Below, one piece after another: positions 35,807 through 45,561 of a stretch of DNA of 64,000 bases. A program made the translations under genes and the position numbers. The notes under the pieces are model-generated. The model did not search any database. It was given only the letters and a program-made list of their open reading frames with translations, and was not told the origin of the DNA. Source of the stretch: Puia dinghuensis (GTDB lineage Bacteria > Bacteroidota > Bacteroidia > Chitinophagales > Chitinophagaceae); NCBI RefSeq assembly GCF_014642875.1, contig NZ_BMJC01000001.1, forward strand, positions 539,335-603,334. The letters run 5' to 3'. Each line of letters opens with the position of its first letter. Position 1 is the stretch's first letter.

Positions 35807-36571
35807 ATGCGAATCGGATTTATCGGAGTAGGCAGGATTTCCGCGGCCATCGTACAGGGCCTCTGCACTTCGGGAGTGGCAGGGTTGGAGATCTTTCTTT
35901 CTCCACGGAATACCGAGACCTCAAAGACTTTAGCAGCCAAGTTCGCCCCCGTCACCCGGCTGGAAAGTAACCAGGCGGTGCTCGACAGCAGCTGCATCGT
36001 GATCATTGCCGTAAGGCCGCCGCTGGCGGCCGAAGTGCTTTCTGCCTTGCATTTTCGGGAAGACCATACCGTCGTCTCGCTGGTGGCCTTGTTAAAATAT
36101 GCCCGGCTGCAGCGAATGGTGAGGCCGGCTTCGGTCGTTTGCAGGGCAATACCCCTACCTACCGTGGTGCATCACAATTGTCCTCTCCCGATGTATGGCG
36201 CCAGCGAAGAGGTCAAGCGGCTTTTCAGGCATCTGGGTGAGCCCCTGGAAGTGGATGACGAAGACCAGTTGCATGCGCTATGGACGCTGACGGGGCTGAT
36301 CACGCCCTACTATGAACTGTTGTCCCGGCTCAGCGAGTGGACGGCGGCGCATGGGGTAATGCCGGAGATGGCGGGTGCTTATGTTGCGCGGCTCTTTCAA
36401 TCCATTTCCTTTCTGGCTGAACAGTCGAAGCCGGTTGATTTTAGCGCGCTGGCGCATCATGCGGCTACGCCGGGCGGCATCAATGAGCAGGCGGGAAAGG
36501 AGATCGCGGCAGCCGGAGCGCACGACGTGTGGTCGACTGCGGCGGACAGGGTGCTGCAACGTTTTCATTAA
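35807..36571 (+). CDS. ProC-like NAD(P)-dependent oxidoreductase (pyrroline-5-carboxylate reductase family)
   Basis: A 254-residue protein starting with a Rossmann fold (MRIGFIGVGRISAAIVQGL). It continues with the P5C-reductase-like SPRNTETSKTLA coenzyme specificity loop and IIAVRPPLAAEVL. The C-terminal half is helical, as in the ProC dimerisation domain, and keeps a TPGGINEQ segment like the family's TPGGTTxxG. True proline biosynthesis is possible, but several signature residues differ from housekeeping ProC, so it may act on another imine or dehydro amino acid. I chose the ATG at 35807 because the Rossmann fold begins directly there. It overlaps no neighbour. Confidence 0.75.
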   Translation: MRIGFIGVGRISAAIVQGLCTSGVAGLEIFLSPRNTETSKTLAAKFAPVTRLESNQAVLDSSCIVIIAVRPPLAAEVLSALHFREDHTVVSLVALLKYARLQRMVRPASVVCRAIPLPTVVHHNCPLPMYGASEEVKRLFRHLGEPLEVDDEDQLHALWTLTGLITPYYELLSRLSEWTAAHGVMPEMAGAYVARLFQSISFLAEQSKPVDFSALAHHAATPGGINEQAGKEIAAAGAHDVWSTAADRVLQRFH

Positions 36572-36601
36572 AACGAACGACTTTCCTGTAAAAACAGCAA
36601 T

Positions 36602-38998
36602 ATGCTCGCCAACTACTTCAAGACGGCCTGGCGCAACCTTTGGAAAAACAGGGTCTATTCGATCATCAACGTCGCGGGTCTGGCCATCGGCATGGCGGCC
36701 TGTATGGTGATCATGCTCTTTGTCTTTTATGAGAAGAGTTTTGACAACCAGCATACGAAGAATATCTACCGCCTCAACGAGGTGCAGAAATTCCCGGGCA
36801 TGGTGGCTTCCCAGAAGGTGGCCCTGAGCATGTTCCCCATGGGGCAGACCATGAAGGCGGAGTTTCCCGGGATCGTCAACTATACCCACATTCGCTGGGA
36901 AGACAAATACCAGCTTACTTATGCCGAGCGGCGGCTCTTTTTACCGGAAGTGTTCGAGGTGGACACCGCCTTCTTCCGGATGTTCGACTTCCGGTTGCTG
37001 CAAGGCGACCGCGCAACGGCCTTGCAAAAGCCCAACAGCATGGTCCTTACGGCTTCGGCGGCGCGAAAGCTGTTTGGCAGTGAAGACGCCATAGGAAAAA
37101 CGATCGTGCATTATGGCGGCGATACGGTACTTTTCCGGGTAACGGGTGTCCTCGAAGATGTCCCGGAGAATTCGCAATTCCGGTTCGATGCGCTCAGCTC
37201 TTTCAATACGTTTATCAGGGCTGACTGGTCGGACAACTGGGGCGGCAACTGGCTGAACACCTATTTCGAATTAGCTCCCAACACCGATGTAGCCGCCATG
37301 GAGAAAAGGTTCCCGGCCTACCTTCAACGGCACATGCAAGGCGATAACTGGAAGAATTATGAGCTCTTCCTACTGCCGCTGAAGGCCGTACATGCCCATG
37401 CCGCGGATATCGGGCTCGATTATGTCAACTACCAGAAATTCGACAACAACTATACGAACATCTTTACCGTCATCGCCTTCATCGTACTGGTTATAGCCTG
37501 TATCAACTTTATGAACCTGTCGACGGCCAGGTCGGCCGAGCGGGCAAAGGAAGTAGGCATCCGTAAATCCATCGGGGCGCTGCGAACACAGCTTAGCGTC
37601 CAGTTTCTCAGCGAGACGGTATTACTCGCGCTGCTGGCGATGGTACTGGCCCTGCTGCTGCTGTGGCCGGCCGTGTTGTATGTCGACACCCTGAGCGATC
37701 GGCATCTCGTACTGGTGTTTGATCAGCACCGGTGGATCCCGCTGGTGGTCGTCCTGGCGACGGTGATCGTCGGGCTGCTATCGGGACTTTATCCCGCGGC
37801 CTATCTGTCATCCTTCCAGCCGGTGAAGGTGCTGAAGGGGCTGCCGCAGATCGGAAAGAACAAAAGTCTGCTGCGGAATGTGCTTGTCGTCGCGCAATTC
37901 GCCAGCGCCGTCTTCCTTATCATCAGTACGGTGTTTGTCTACCGGCAACTAAGCTTTATGCAGGGAAAGGACCCGGGATTCGACCGCGACCAGGTGGTGA
38001 ATATTACCCTCGATGATATTTCTTCGCAAAAATTCGATCTGCTGAAACAGCAGCTGAGCACCAATGCGGCCATCGCGGGGGTGACGGGCGCCATGGACAT
38101 CCTGGGAAGCCATCTCGATCAATCCGGTGTGGAATTCAAAGGAGACGGGCCGATGCGGAATCTCACCGCCACGCGGCTCATCACAGACCCTGACTACCTG
38201 CGGCTTTACAAGATACCGCTGATAGCCGGTCGGGATTTCTCCCATGAGAAACAGGCCGACGGCCGGGAATACATCCTCAACGAAGCCCTTGCACAGGAAT
38301 TGCTGAAGGATATGCCTGGCAAGCCGGTCTCCTACCTGATAGGAAGGCATTTCGGGTTCGACTCGGCAGGCGTCATCGTCGGCGTTGCGCGGAATTTCAA
38401 TTTCAACTCCCTGCATCATACGATAGAGACCTTGTTCCTTTTCAACATGAAAAAATATGGCTTCTACAATTTGTCCGTGAAACTGAAAGGGGGAAAGACC
38501 GACCAGGCCATCGCCTATATCCAATCCACCTGGCGGAGTATCTTCCCCGACCGGCCGCTGGAATATCAATTCCTCGATGAACATTTTGCGGAGGTGTACC
38601 GGGCGGACAGGCAGGTGAGCAATATCGTGGGTATCCTTGCAGGGCTGGCGATCTTTATCTCCTGTCTCGGACTGTTCGGGCTGGCGTCCTATGCTGCCGA
38701 GAAACGGGTCAAGGAGATCGGCATCCGCAAAGTAATGGGCGCGGGCGTCAATACGATCGTGCTACTGTTATCCCGGCATTTTGTCCGGCTGGTGCTATTG
38801 GCCAACCTGTTGGCGTGGCCGCTGGCCTGGCTGGCGATGAACCGGTGGTTGCAGAACTATGCTTATCGCGTTCAGCTTAGCTGGTGGGTCTTTGCGGCCG
38901 CGGGTGTCGCGGCCTTGGGGATCGCGCTGGCGACGGTGAGCATCCTGGCTATCAAGGCGGCAATGGCCAGTCCTCTGAAGGCGCTGCGTAGCGAGTGA
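36602..38998 (+). CDS. FtsX-like/MacB-type ABC permease, stand-alone
   Basis: A 798-residue inner-membrane protein with the duplicated FtsX/MacB_PCD layout. One helix lies near residues 20-40 (VYSIINVAGLAIGMAAC), a large periplasmic domain follows, then three helices at about 285-400. A second helix and periplasmic domain come next, and three C-terminal helices start at about 680. The conserved ERAKEVGIRKSIGA and EKRVKEIGIRKVMGAG motifs are coupling-helix regions that contact an ATPase, but no ATPase gene is adjacent. Such permeases are numerous in Chitinophagaceae and are presumed to be mechanotransmission or export components. It converges on the RND operon with six bases between. Confidence 0.88.
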   Translation: MLANYFKTAWRNLWKNRVYSIINVAGLAIGMAACMVIMLFVFYEKSFDNQHTKNIYRLNEVQKFPGMVASQKVALSMFPMGQTMKAEFPGIVNYTHIRWEDKYQLTYAERRLFLPEVFEVDTAFFRMFDFRLLQGDRATALQKPNSMVLTASAARKLFGSEDAIGKTIVHYGGDTVLFRVTGVLEDVPENSQFRFDALSSFNTFIRADWSDNWGGNWLNTYFELAPNTDVAAMEKRFPAYLQRHMQGDNWKNYELFLLPLKAVHAHAADIGLDYVNYQKFDNNYTNIFTVIAFIVLVIACINFMNLSTARSAERAKEVGIRKSIGALRTQLSVQFLSETVLLALLAMVLALLLLWPAVLYVDTLSDRHLVLVFDQHRWIPLVVVLATVIVGLLSGLYPAAYLSSFQPVKVLKGLPQIGKNKSLLRNVLVVAQFASAVFLIISTVFVYRQLSFMQGKDPGFDRDQVVNITLDDISSQKFDLLKQQLSTNAAIAGVTGAMDILGSHLDQSGVEFKGDGPMRNLTATRLITDPDYLRLYKIPLIAGRDFSHEKQADGREYILNEALAQELLKDMPGKPVSYLIGRHFGFDSAGVIVGVARNFNFNSLHHTIETLFLFNMKKYGFYNLSVKLKGGKTDQAIAYIQSTWRSIFPDRPLEYQFLDEHFAEVYRADRQVSNIVGILAGLAIFISCLGLFGLASYAAEKRVKEIGIRKVMGAGVNTIVLLLSRHFVRLVLLANLLAWPLAWLAMNRWLQNYAYRVQLSWWVFAAAGVAALGIALATVSILAIKAAMASPLKALRSE

Positions 38999-39004
38999 GC
39001 CGGG

Positions 39005-42000
39005 CTATGCGGGGCTCACGCTGCCATTCTCTTCGCGACTCGCTTTATTTTCCGCATGTGCCCGGGCGATATCATACTCCAATTCCGGATCGATCTTCTG
39101 TTCTTCGACGCGCCGCGCCTTTTCCATCAGCTCTTCGTGGTGTTCCTGCAGCCATTGCAATTGTTTTTTGCCATAGGACAACCGGGTGAACAGCACATAG
39201 AGCACCGGCACGATGAAGATGGCAAGGGTGGAGGAAGCGATCATCCCGCCCAGTACCACGAAACCGATGGTCTTACGCGCGACGGCGCCTGCTCCTGAGG
39301 CCAGCACCAGCGGCATGACCCCGAGGATAAAGGCCATGGACGTCATAATGATGGGCCGGAGGCGCAGTTTGACGGCTTCCAGGGTCGACCGGATCAGCGG
39401 TTCGCCGCGATCAACTCGTAATTTGGCGAATTCCACTATCAGGATAGCATTTTTGGCTGACAGGCCGATGAGCGTGATGAGCCCGATCTGCGCGTAGACA
39501 TTGTTCGTCAGGGGTGGGATCATACTAAGGGTGGCGATGGCTCCGAAGGCGCTGATCGGCACGGCCAGCATCACCGCCAGGGGGACGGACCAGCTTTCGT
39601 ATAAGGCTGCCAGGAAAAGAAAGACAAATACGATGGAGAAGATGAAGATATAGGTAGTGGTAGAACCCGCCCTGATCTCCTCGTAGCTGAGGCCGGAGAA
39701 CTCATAAGTATACCCTTGCGGGAGGTATTTGGCGGCCGTCGCTTTGAGGGCCTCGATGCCCTGGCCCGAGCTGTAGCCCTGGGGTGTGGAACCGTCCACT
39801 TCCGCGGAGCGGAAGATGTTGAAGTGATTGATCAGCGGGGCTGTCTCGATAGGCCTATAGTGAATGAGTGTACTCAGCGGCAGCATCTGCCCGGCCTGGT
39901 TGCGGACGTAATATTTGTCCATATTGCCGATGAAAGCCCGGTAGGCGGTATCCGCCTGGACCACGACGTGGTAAGTGCGGTTGTACAGGGTGAAATTGTT
40001 GACGAAGAGGCTTCCCATATACGCCTGCATGGTGTTGAAGACATCCGAGATGCTGACGCCGAGCTTCTCGCATTTGTCGCGGTCGACGGTGAGATCAAAG
40101 CTTGGTGTATGTGCACCGTAGTAGCTGAAGGCGGTGGAGGTAGCCGGGTTCTTCCGCAATTCGGCGACGAATCGCTTGACCACCGTCTCGAACTGGTGGA
40201 TATCATCATTGGTATTTCCCTGCTGTATCTGCATGGAGAAGCCCGCGGCCTGGCCGATTCCCCGGATGGGCGGGGGCGGGATGACGACGATGTTGGCGTT
40301 CTTCAGACCGGCGGCGGCGATCTTCTTTTGCAATACGCTGATGAGGCCTGGAACGCGCTGCTCCGGCGTTTTCCTTTCTTCCCAGGGTTTGAGCATGACG
40401 AACATGCTGCCGTTGTTGGAATTGGCGCCGCCATTGAGGATGTTGAAACCCGAGATGGCGGAAAAATGGCCGACGGCCGGATCTTTTTCGATGATGGCCA
40501 TCAGTTTTTGCATTAATTCCACCGATTGGGCAACGGACGAGGCCTCGGGCAATTGATAGGCTACATAGAGGCGGCCTTCATCTTCGAACGGGATGAAGCT
40601 CGATGGTTTTTTCTTGAACAGGACGAAGGCCCCCACGCAGATGCAGGCCAGCAGGATAACGGTGTAGCGTGCCCCCTTTATCCAGCGATGAACGCCATGG
40701 GTATACCTTACGGTGAGCTTGTCGAAACCGCTGTTGAACGAGAGGAAGAACCGGTCGAAGATGTTCTTTTTCTGGAGGTGGGAAGGCCGCAGCAGCAGGG
40801 TACAAAGGGCTGGCGTCAGGGAGAGGGCGACAAAGGCCGAGATGATCACAGAGATGGCGATGGTGATGGCAAACTGCTGATAGAGCCGGCCCACGATGCC
40901 AGGAATGAAGCCCACGGGAACGAAGACGGCCGCCAGGATAAGAGCGATGGCTACCACGGGCGCCGAGATCTCCTTCATGGCGTGGTAGGTTGCTTCTTTT
41001 GGCGACATGTGCTTGTCGTCGATGTAGTGCTGCACCGCCTCCACCACGATGATAGCGTCATCCACCACAATACCGATGGCCAGCACGAAGCCGAACATCG
41101 TGAGGGTATTGATCGTAAATCCCAGGGGGATGAAGAAACAGAAGGTTCCCAGGATGGATACCGGGATGGCCAGTACGGGGATGAGGGTTGACCGCAGGTT
41201 CTGCAGGAAGAGGAAGACGACGACTGCCACGAGACCCAGCGCCTGCAGGAGCGTCATCAACACCTCGTGGATGGAGACCTTGATGATCGTTATCGATTCG
41301 AAGGGAACCCGGTAATCCACGTCCGGTGGGAAGTACTTCTTTAGCCGATCGAGCTCGGCATAGACATTGTTGGCCGTTTCGAGCGCATTGCTTCCCGGGG
41401 CCTGGTAGACCATGAGAATGGACGCGCGTTTACCGTCGACCCAGGCATGGCTGGAAAACGTGAATTTCCCCAATTCTACGCGACCAACGTCTTTGAGGTA
41501 GACCAGCTGTCCGGTGTTGCCGGCGGAATCCGGGACGTTCTTTACGACCACCTTTTCATAATCCTCCGGCTTGGAGAGCAAGCCGTTGGGCAGGACGGTC
41601 AGTTCATAGGCCTGGCTGTTTTGCTGGGGCGGGGCGCCGACAGAGCCGGCGGCCACGTATGCGCTCTGGGCGTTGAGCGCTGTGATGACGTCCTTTGGCA
41701 TCAGACCATAAGCGGCCATCTTGTCGGGGTTGAGCCAGATGCGCATGGCGAAGGGGTCCGTGCGGGCCTGGACATCGCCGACCCCCGGCACCCGCAACAG
41801 GGCGTCCTCGATAAAGACATTGGTGTAGTTGTCCAGGAAAGTAATATTGTGCGAGCCCTTTGGGGCGAAGACCGCCACCATCATGAGCATGCTCGGGTTA
41901 CGGGCGCGCACGGTGAGCCCCAGCTTACTGACAACAGAGGGCAGGAGGGGTGTTGCGATACCCACCCGATTCTGGACATTCAGTGCGGCGATATGCACAT

Positions 42001-42298
42001 TGGTGCCGACGCCAAAGGTGACGTTGATGCTCATGCCGCCCGTATTCGTATTGGTGCTCTGCATGTATTCCATGCCGGGCGAACCGTTCACCTGCTCTTC
42101 GATGGGGATGGCCACGGTCTGTTCAACCGTCTGGGCGTCGGCGCCGGTGTAATTGCCGTTGATGCCCACTGAAGGCGGGGAGATATTCGGGTACTGGTCG
42201 ACGGCCAGGTTGAAGATGCAGATGACCCCTGAGATGACCAGCACCGTCGATACGACGATGGCCGTTACCGGTCGTTTTATGAAGGTATTGGCAATCAT
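39005..42298 (-). CDS. RND (HAE1-type) efflux pump, second copy
   Basis: A 1097-residue inner-membrane proton-driven drug/solvent pump of the AcrB family. The proton-relay residues are intact: Asp413-Asp414 in GIVVDDAIIVVEA (helix 4) and Lys949 in LSAKNAILIVEF (helix 10). The N-terminus IKRPVTAIVVS and the central funnel sequences are typical. Its start overlaps the stop of the upstream RND gene as ATGA. The two pumps are close paralogues, with long stretches near identity in DNA and protein, notably around helices 4-6. It is the last gene of the four-gene efflux operon. The C-terminal tail is charged and cytoplasmic. Confidence 0.94.
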   Translation of the reverse strand: MIANTFIKRPVTAIVVSTVLVISGVICIFNLAVDQYPNISPPSVGINGNYTGADAQTVEQTVAIPIEEQVNGSPGMEYMQSTNTNTGGMSINVTFGVGTNVHIAALNVQNRVGIATPLLPSVVSKLGLTVRARNPSMLMMVAVFAPKGSHNITFLDNYTNVFIEDALLRVPGVGDVQARTDPFAMRIWLNPDKMAAYGLMPKDVITALNAQSAYVAAGSVGAPPQQNSQAYELTVLPNGLLSKPEDYEKVVVKNVPDSAGNTGQLVYLKDVGRVELGKFTFSSHAWVDGKRASILMVYQAPGSNALETANNVYAELDRLKKYFPPDVDYRVPFESITIIKVSIHEVLMTLLQALGLVAVVVFLFLQNLRSTLIPVLAIPVSILGTFCFFIPLGFTINTLTMFGFVLAIGIVVDDAIIVVEAVQHYIDDKHMSPKEATYHAMKEISAPVVAIALILAAVFVPVGFIPGIVGRLYQQFAITIAISVIISAFVALSLTPALCTLLLRPSHLQKKNIFDRFFLSFNSGFDKLTVRYTHGVHRWIKGARYTVILLACICVGAFVLFKKKPSSFIPFEDEGRLYVAYQLPEASSVAQSVELMQKLMAIIEKDPAVGHFSAISGFNILNGGANSNNGSMFVMLKPWEERKTPEQRVPGLISVLQKKIAAAGLKNANIVVIPPPPIRGIGQAAGFSMQIQQGNTNDDIHQFETVVKRFVAELRKNPATSTAFSYYGAHTPSFDLTVDRDKCEKLGVSISDVFNTMQAYMGSLFVNNFTLYNRTYHVVVQADTAYRAFIGNMDKYYVRNQAGQMLPLSTLIHYRPIETAPLINHFNIFRSAEVDGSTPQGYSSGQGIEALKATAAKYLPQGYTYEFSGLSYEEIRAGSTTTYIFIFSIVFVFLFLAALYESWSVPLAVMLAVPISAFGAIATLSMIPPLTNNVYAQIGLITLIGLSAKNAILIVEFAKLRVDRGEPLIRSTLEAVKLRLRPIIMTSMAFILGVMPLVLASGAGAVARKTIGFVVLGGMIASSTLAIFIVPVLYVLFTRLSYGKKQLQWLQEHHEELMEKARRVEEQKIDPELEYDIARAHAENKASREENGSVSPA

Positions 42299-45200
42299 AA
42301 GTTGTGCAGGTCGCGTGATTTTTGAATTTCAAATTCGAGCTCGGGGTCGATGCTCTGAGCCTCTACTTTTTTGGCTTTTTCCATCAGGTCGGCATGGTGT
42401 GCGCGAAGGTATTCGAGCTTTTTCTTTCCGTAAGTGGCGCGGGTGATGAGCACGAAAAGAACAGGCACCACAAAGATAGCGATTGTCGACGCAGCAAGCA
42501 TGCCTCCTAAAACGGTATAACCGATGGTCCTACGGGCTACAGCCCCTGCGCCGCTGGCGAATACCAGGGGCAGCACCCCGAGGATGAAGGCCAGCGAGGT
42601 CATCACGATGGGGCGTAGCCGAAGGCTCACGGCGTCGAGCGTCGACTGGATCAGGTCTTCCCCTCGGTCGACGCGGACCTTGGCAAACTCCACGATGAGG
42701 ATGGCGTTCTTGGCGGCCAGCCCGATGAGGGTAATAAGCCCGATCTGCGCATAGACGTTGTTCGTCAGGCTCGGGACGAGCACCAGGGTCAGAATAGCAC
42801 CGAAAGCACCGATCGGTACGGCCAGCAGGACGGAGAAGGGCACGGACCAGCTCTCGTAAAGGGCCGCCAGGAAGAGGAAGACAAAGGTGATGGAGAACAG
42901 GAAGATATAGATCGTCGTCGACCCCGCCTTTTTTTCTTCGTAGCTGATGCCGGAGAACTCGAAAGTATAGCCATCCGGCAGCACGCGGGTGGCGATATCC
43001 TGGAGGGCCTGGAGGGCTTCCGAGCTGCTATGGCCGGGCGCCGGCGCGCCATCCACTTCGGCGCTGCGGAAGATGTTGAAGTGCGAGATCAGCGGCGCAG
43101 TCTCGGTGGGGCGATAGCTTATCAGCGTGCCGAGGGGCAGCATATTGCCCGCCTGGTTGCGTACATAATATTTGTCCATGTCGGAGATCATCGAGCGGAA
43201 AACGGTATCCGCCTGGACGACGACGTGGAAGGTTCGGTTATAAGCGGTGAAATCGTTGATGTACAGGCTGCCCATAAAGGCCTGGATGGTGGTGAACACG
43301 TCGGCGACGTTGACGCCAAGCTTTTCACACTTCTCGCGGTCGACGGTGAGGGAATACCCGGGTGTCTTGGCGGAGTAGAAGCTATAGACATTGGCGATGG
43401 CCGGGTTCTTGTTGGCCTCGGTGATGAATTTCTGAACGACATTTTCGAAACCATGCAGGTCGTCGTTGGTGCTGCGTTGTTCGATCTGGAGGCTAAAGCC
43501 CACACCGGCGCCGATGCCCGGGATGGGGGAGGGCTGGATCACCTCCACGTTGGCGTTGCGGATGCCCGCGTCGCCGATGCGCTGGCGAATCTCAGCGAGA
43601 ATGCCGGGTACGCGTTCAGCATCCGCGTATCGCTCGTCCCAGGGTTTGAGCTGGCAATAGATGGTTCCGCAGTTGGAATTGCTGGCGTTGGTCATTACGT
43701 TAAGTCCGGAAAGCGCGGCATAATGCGCTACACCGGGGGTCTCCGACACTACCTTCATCAGGCGTTGCATCAGCGCTACGGACTGGCTGGTGGAGGATGC
43801 CGGCGGCAGCTGGAAGGTGACATAAATATTACCATCATCTTCGGAAGGAATAAAGCCCGAAGGTTTGTCCCGGAAAAGGAAAGTGGCGCCCACGCAGACG
43901 CATACCAGAAGGATGAGGATAAGAGGCGCCCCCTTTATCGATCTGTCGACACCCATCCGGTATCTCCCGGTGACGCGGTCGAACCATTCGTTGAATCGGA
44001 TGAAGACCTTCCTCATGCCCCTTGCCTCTTCTTTTGGCTTGGAAGGTTTTAAAAGCAGCGTACAGAGCGCCGGGGTCAGCGAGAGTGCGATAAAGGCTGA
44101 GATGAGCACGGAGATAGCAATAGTGATCGCAAACTGCTGGTAGAGGCGGCCCACGATACCCGGGATGAAGCCCACAGGGACGAAAACGGCGGCCAGGATA
44201 AGGGCGATGGCTACCACGGGCGCCGAGATATCCTTCATGGCGTGATAGGTCGCTTCTTTGGGTGACATGTGCTTCTCGTCGATGTAGTGCTGCACGGCCT
44301 CGACCACGATGATGGCGTCATCCACCACGATGCCGATGGCCAGCACGAAGCCGAACATCGTAAGCGTATTGATCGTGAATCCGAGAGGTATAAAGAAGCA
44401 GAATGTTCCGAAGATGGATACGGGGATGGCCAGCACTGGAATAAGGGTCGAGCGGAAGTTTTGCAGAAAGAGATACACAACAAGCGCTACCAGTGCCAGG
44501 GTCCCCAGCAGGGTATACACGACGTCCGTCATGGAGACCTTCACGACGGTGACCGATTCGAACGGAACGGAGTATTCGACGTCGGCGGGGAAGAATTGCT
44601 TCAGCTGTGCCAGTTCTTTATAGACACCTTCGGCCGTCCGCAGCGCGTTGCTGCCCGGGGCCTGGTAGATCTGCAGATAAGAAGCGCGCTGGCCGTCGAC
44701 GAAGGAGTTGCTGGCGAAGGTGAACTTACCCAATTCCACGCGGGCGACGTCCCTGAGGTAAACGAGCTCCCCGGTGGCGGGGATGGTCTTGACGATGATG
44801 TTCTCGAATTCCTTTGCTTTACTGAGGCGGCCGTTGACGAGGATGCCGATCTCGAAGGTCTGGGCCTTGTCCTGTGGAGGTACGCCGGCGGAGCCTGCCG
44901 CCACCTGGACGTTCTGCGCGTTGAGCGCATTGATCACATCCTGCGGGGTAAGGCTATAGGCCGCCATCTTCTGCGGGTTCATCCAGACCCGCATGGAGAA
45001 ATCGTCGGTAAACCGCTGGATGGTGCCTACGCCGGGGACCCGAAGCAACGCGTCCTGGACGAAGATGTTGGCATAGTTGTCCAAAAAGGTGATGTTGTGC
45101 GTACCCTTGGGCGCATAGATGGCCACCATCATCAACATGCTGGGATTTACCGCACGTACGGTTATCCCCAGCCGGCTGGCGACGGCGGGCAGCAGGGGTG

Positions 45201-45546
45201 TCGCGATGCTGACCCGGTTCTGCACGTCGAGGGCAGCGACATCGATATTGGTGCCGATGTTAAAAGTGACGTTTATCGACATCAGGCCGTTGTTGGTGCT
45301 GTTGCTCTGCATGTATTCCATGCCGGGAGTACCGTTCACCTGTTGTTCGATGGGTGTGGCGACGGTTTGTTCTACTGTCTGGGCGTCGGCGCCGGTGAAC
45401 TGGCCGTTCACCTGCACGATGGGTGGGGTGATGTCCGGGTATTGGTCGACGGGCAGGACGGCGATACAGATAGCGCCCGTGAGCACTAACACGATGGAAA
45501 TAACGATGGCGGTGACGGGCCTTTTTATAAACGTATTCGCGATCAT
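42295..45546 (-). CDS. RND (HAE1-type) efflux pump, first copy
   Basis: A 1083-residue AcrB-like pump. The proton-relay residues Asp409-Asp410 (GIVVDDAIIVV) and Lys946 (LAAKNAILIVEF) are present, so it should be active. It follows the adaptor gene by 15 bases and overlaps the second RND gene by four bases. With one adaptor and one TolC encoded upstream, the two RND proteins may share them as alternative homotrimers or form a mixed trimer as in MdtBC. Substrates cannot be read from sequence. Divergence from its neighbour is concentrated in the periplasmic loops. Confidence 0.94.
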   Translation of the reverse strand: MIANTFIKRPVTAIVISIVLVLTGAICIAVLPVDQYPDITPPIVQVNGQFTGADAQTVEQTVATPIEQQVNGTPGMEYMQSNSTNNGLMSINVTFNIGTNIDVAALDVQNRVSIATPLLPAVASRLGITVRAVNPSMLMMVAIYAPKGTHNITFLDNYANIFVQDALLRVPGVGTIQRFTDDFSMRVWMNPQKMAAYSLTPQDVINALNAQNVQVAAGSAGVPPQDKAQTFEIGILVNGRLSKAKEFENIIVKTIPATGELVYLRDVARVELGKFTFASNSFVDGQRASYLQIYQAPGSNALRTAEGVYKELAQLKQFFPADVEYSVPFESVTVVKVSMTDVVYTLLGTLALVALVVYLFLQNFRSTLIPVLAIPVSIFGTFCFFIPLGFTINTLTMFGFVLAIGIVVDDAIIVVEAVQHYIDEKHMSPKEATYHAMKDISAPVVAIALILAAVFVPVGFIPGIVGRLYQQFAITIAISVLISAFIALSLTPALCTLLLKPSKPKEEARGMRKVFIRFNEWFDRVTGRYRMGVDRSIKGAPLILILLVCVCVGATFLFRDKPSGFIPSEDDGNIYVTFQLPPASSTSQSVALMQRLMKVVSETPGVAHYAALSGLNVMTNASNSNCGTIYCQLKPWDERYADAERVPGILAEIRQRIGDAGIRNANVEVIQPSPIPGIGAGVGFSLQIEQRSTNDDLHGFENVVQKFITEANKNPAIANVYSFYSAKTPGYSLTVDREKCEKLGVNVADVFTTIQAFMGSLYINDFTAYNRTFHVVVQADTVFRSMISDMDKYYVRNQAGNMLPLGTLISYRPTETAPLISHFNIFRSAEVDGAPAPGHSSSEALQALQDIATRVLPDGYTFEFSGISYEEKKAGSTTIYIFLFSITFVFLFLAALYESWSVPFSVLLAVPIGAFGAILTLVLVPSLTNNVYAQIGLITLIGLAAKNAILIVEFAKVRVDRGEDLIQSTLDAVSLRLRPIVMTSLAFILGVLPLVFASGAGAVARRTIGYTVLGGMLAASTIAIFVVPVLFVLITRATYGKKKLEYLRAHHADLMEKAKKVEAQSIDPELEFEIQKSRDLHNL

Positions 45547-45561
45547 AAGAGCATTAATTTG

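Noticed and set aside
38995-39019. Hairpin GTGAGCC / GGCTCAC over the stops of the FtsX-like and RND genes
   Set aside because: The 7-bp arms enclose 11 bases and no T-run follows on either strand; too weak to call a terminator.
44269-45489. 406-codon plus-strand frame antisense to the first RND pump
   Set aside because: Highly charged, low-complexity product rich in Asp and His mirroring RND codons; no evidence of translation.
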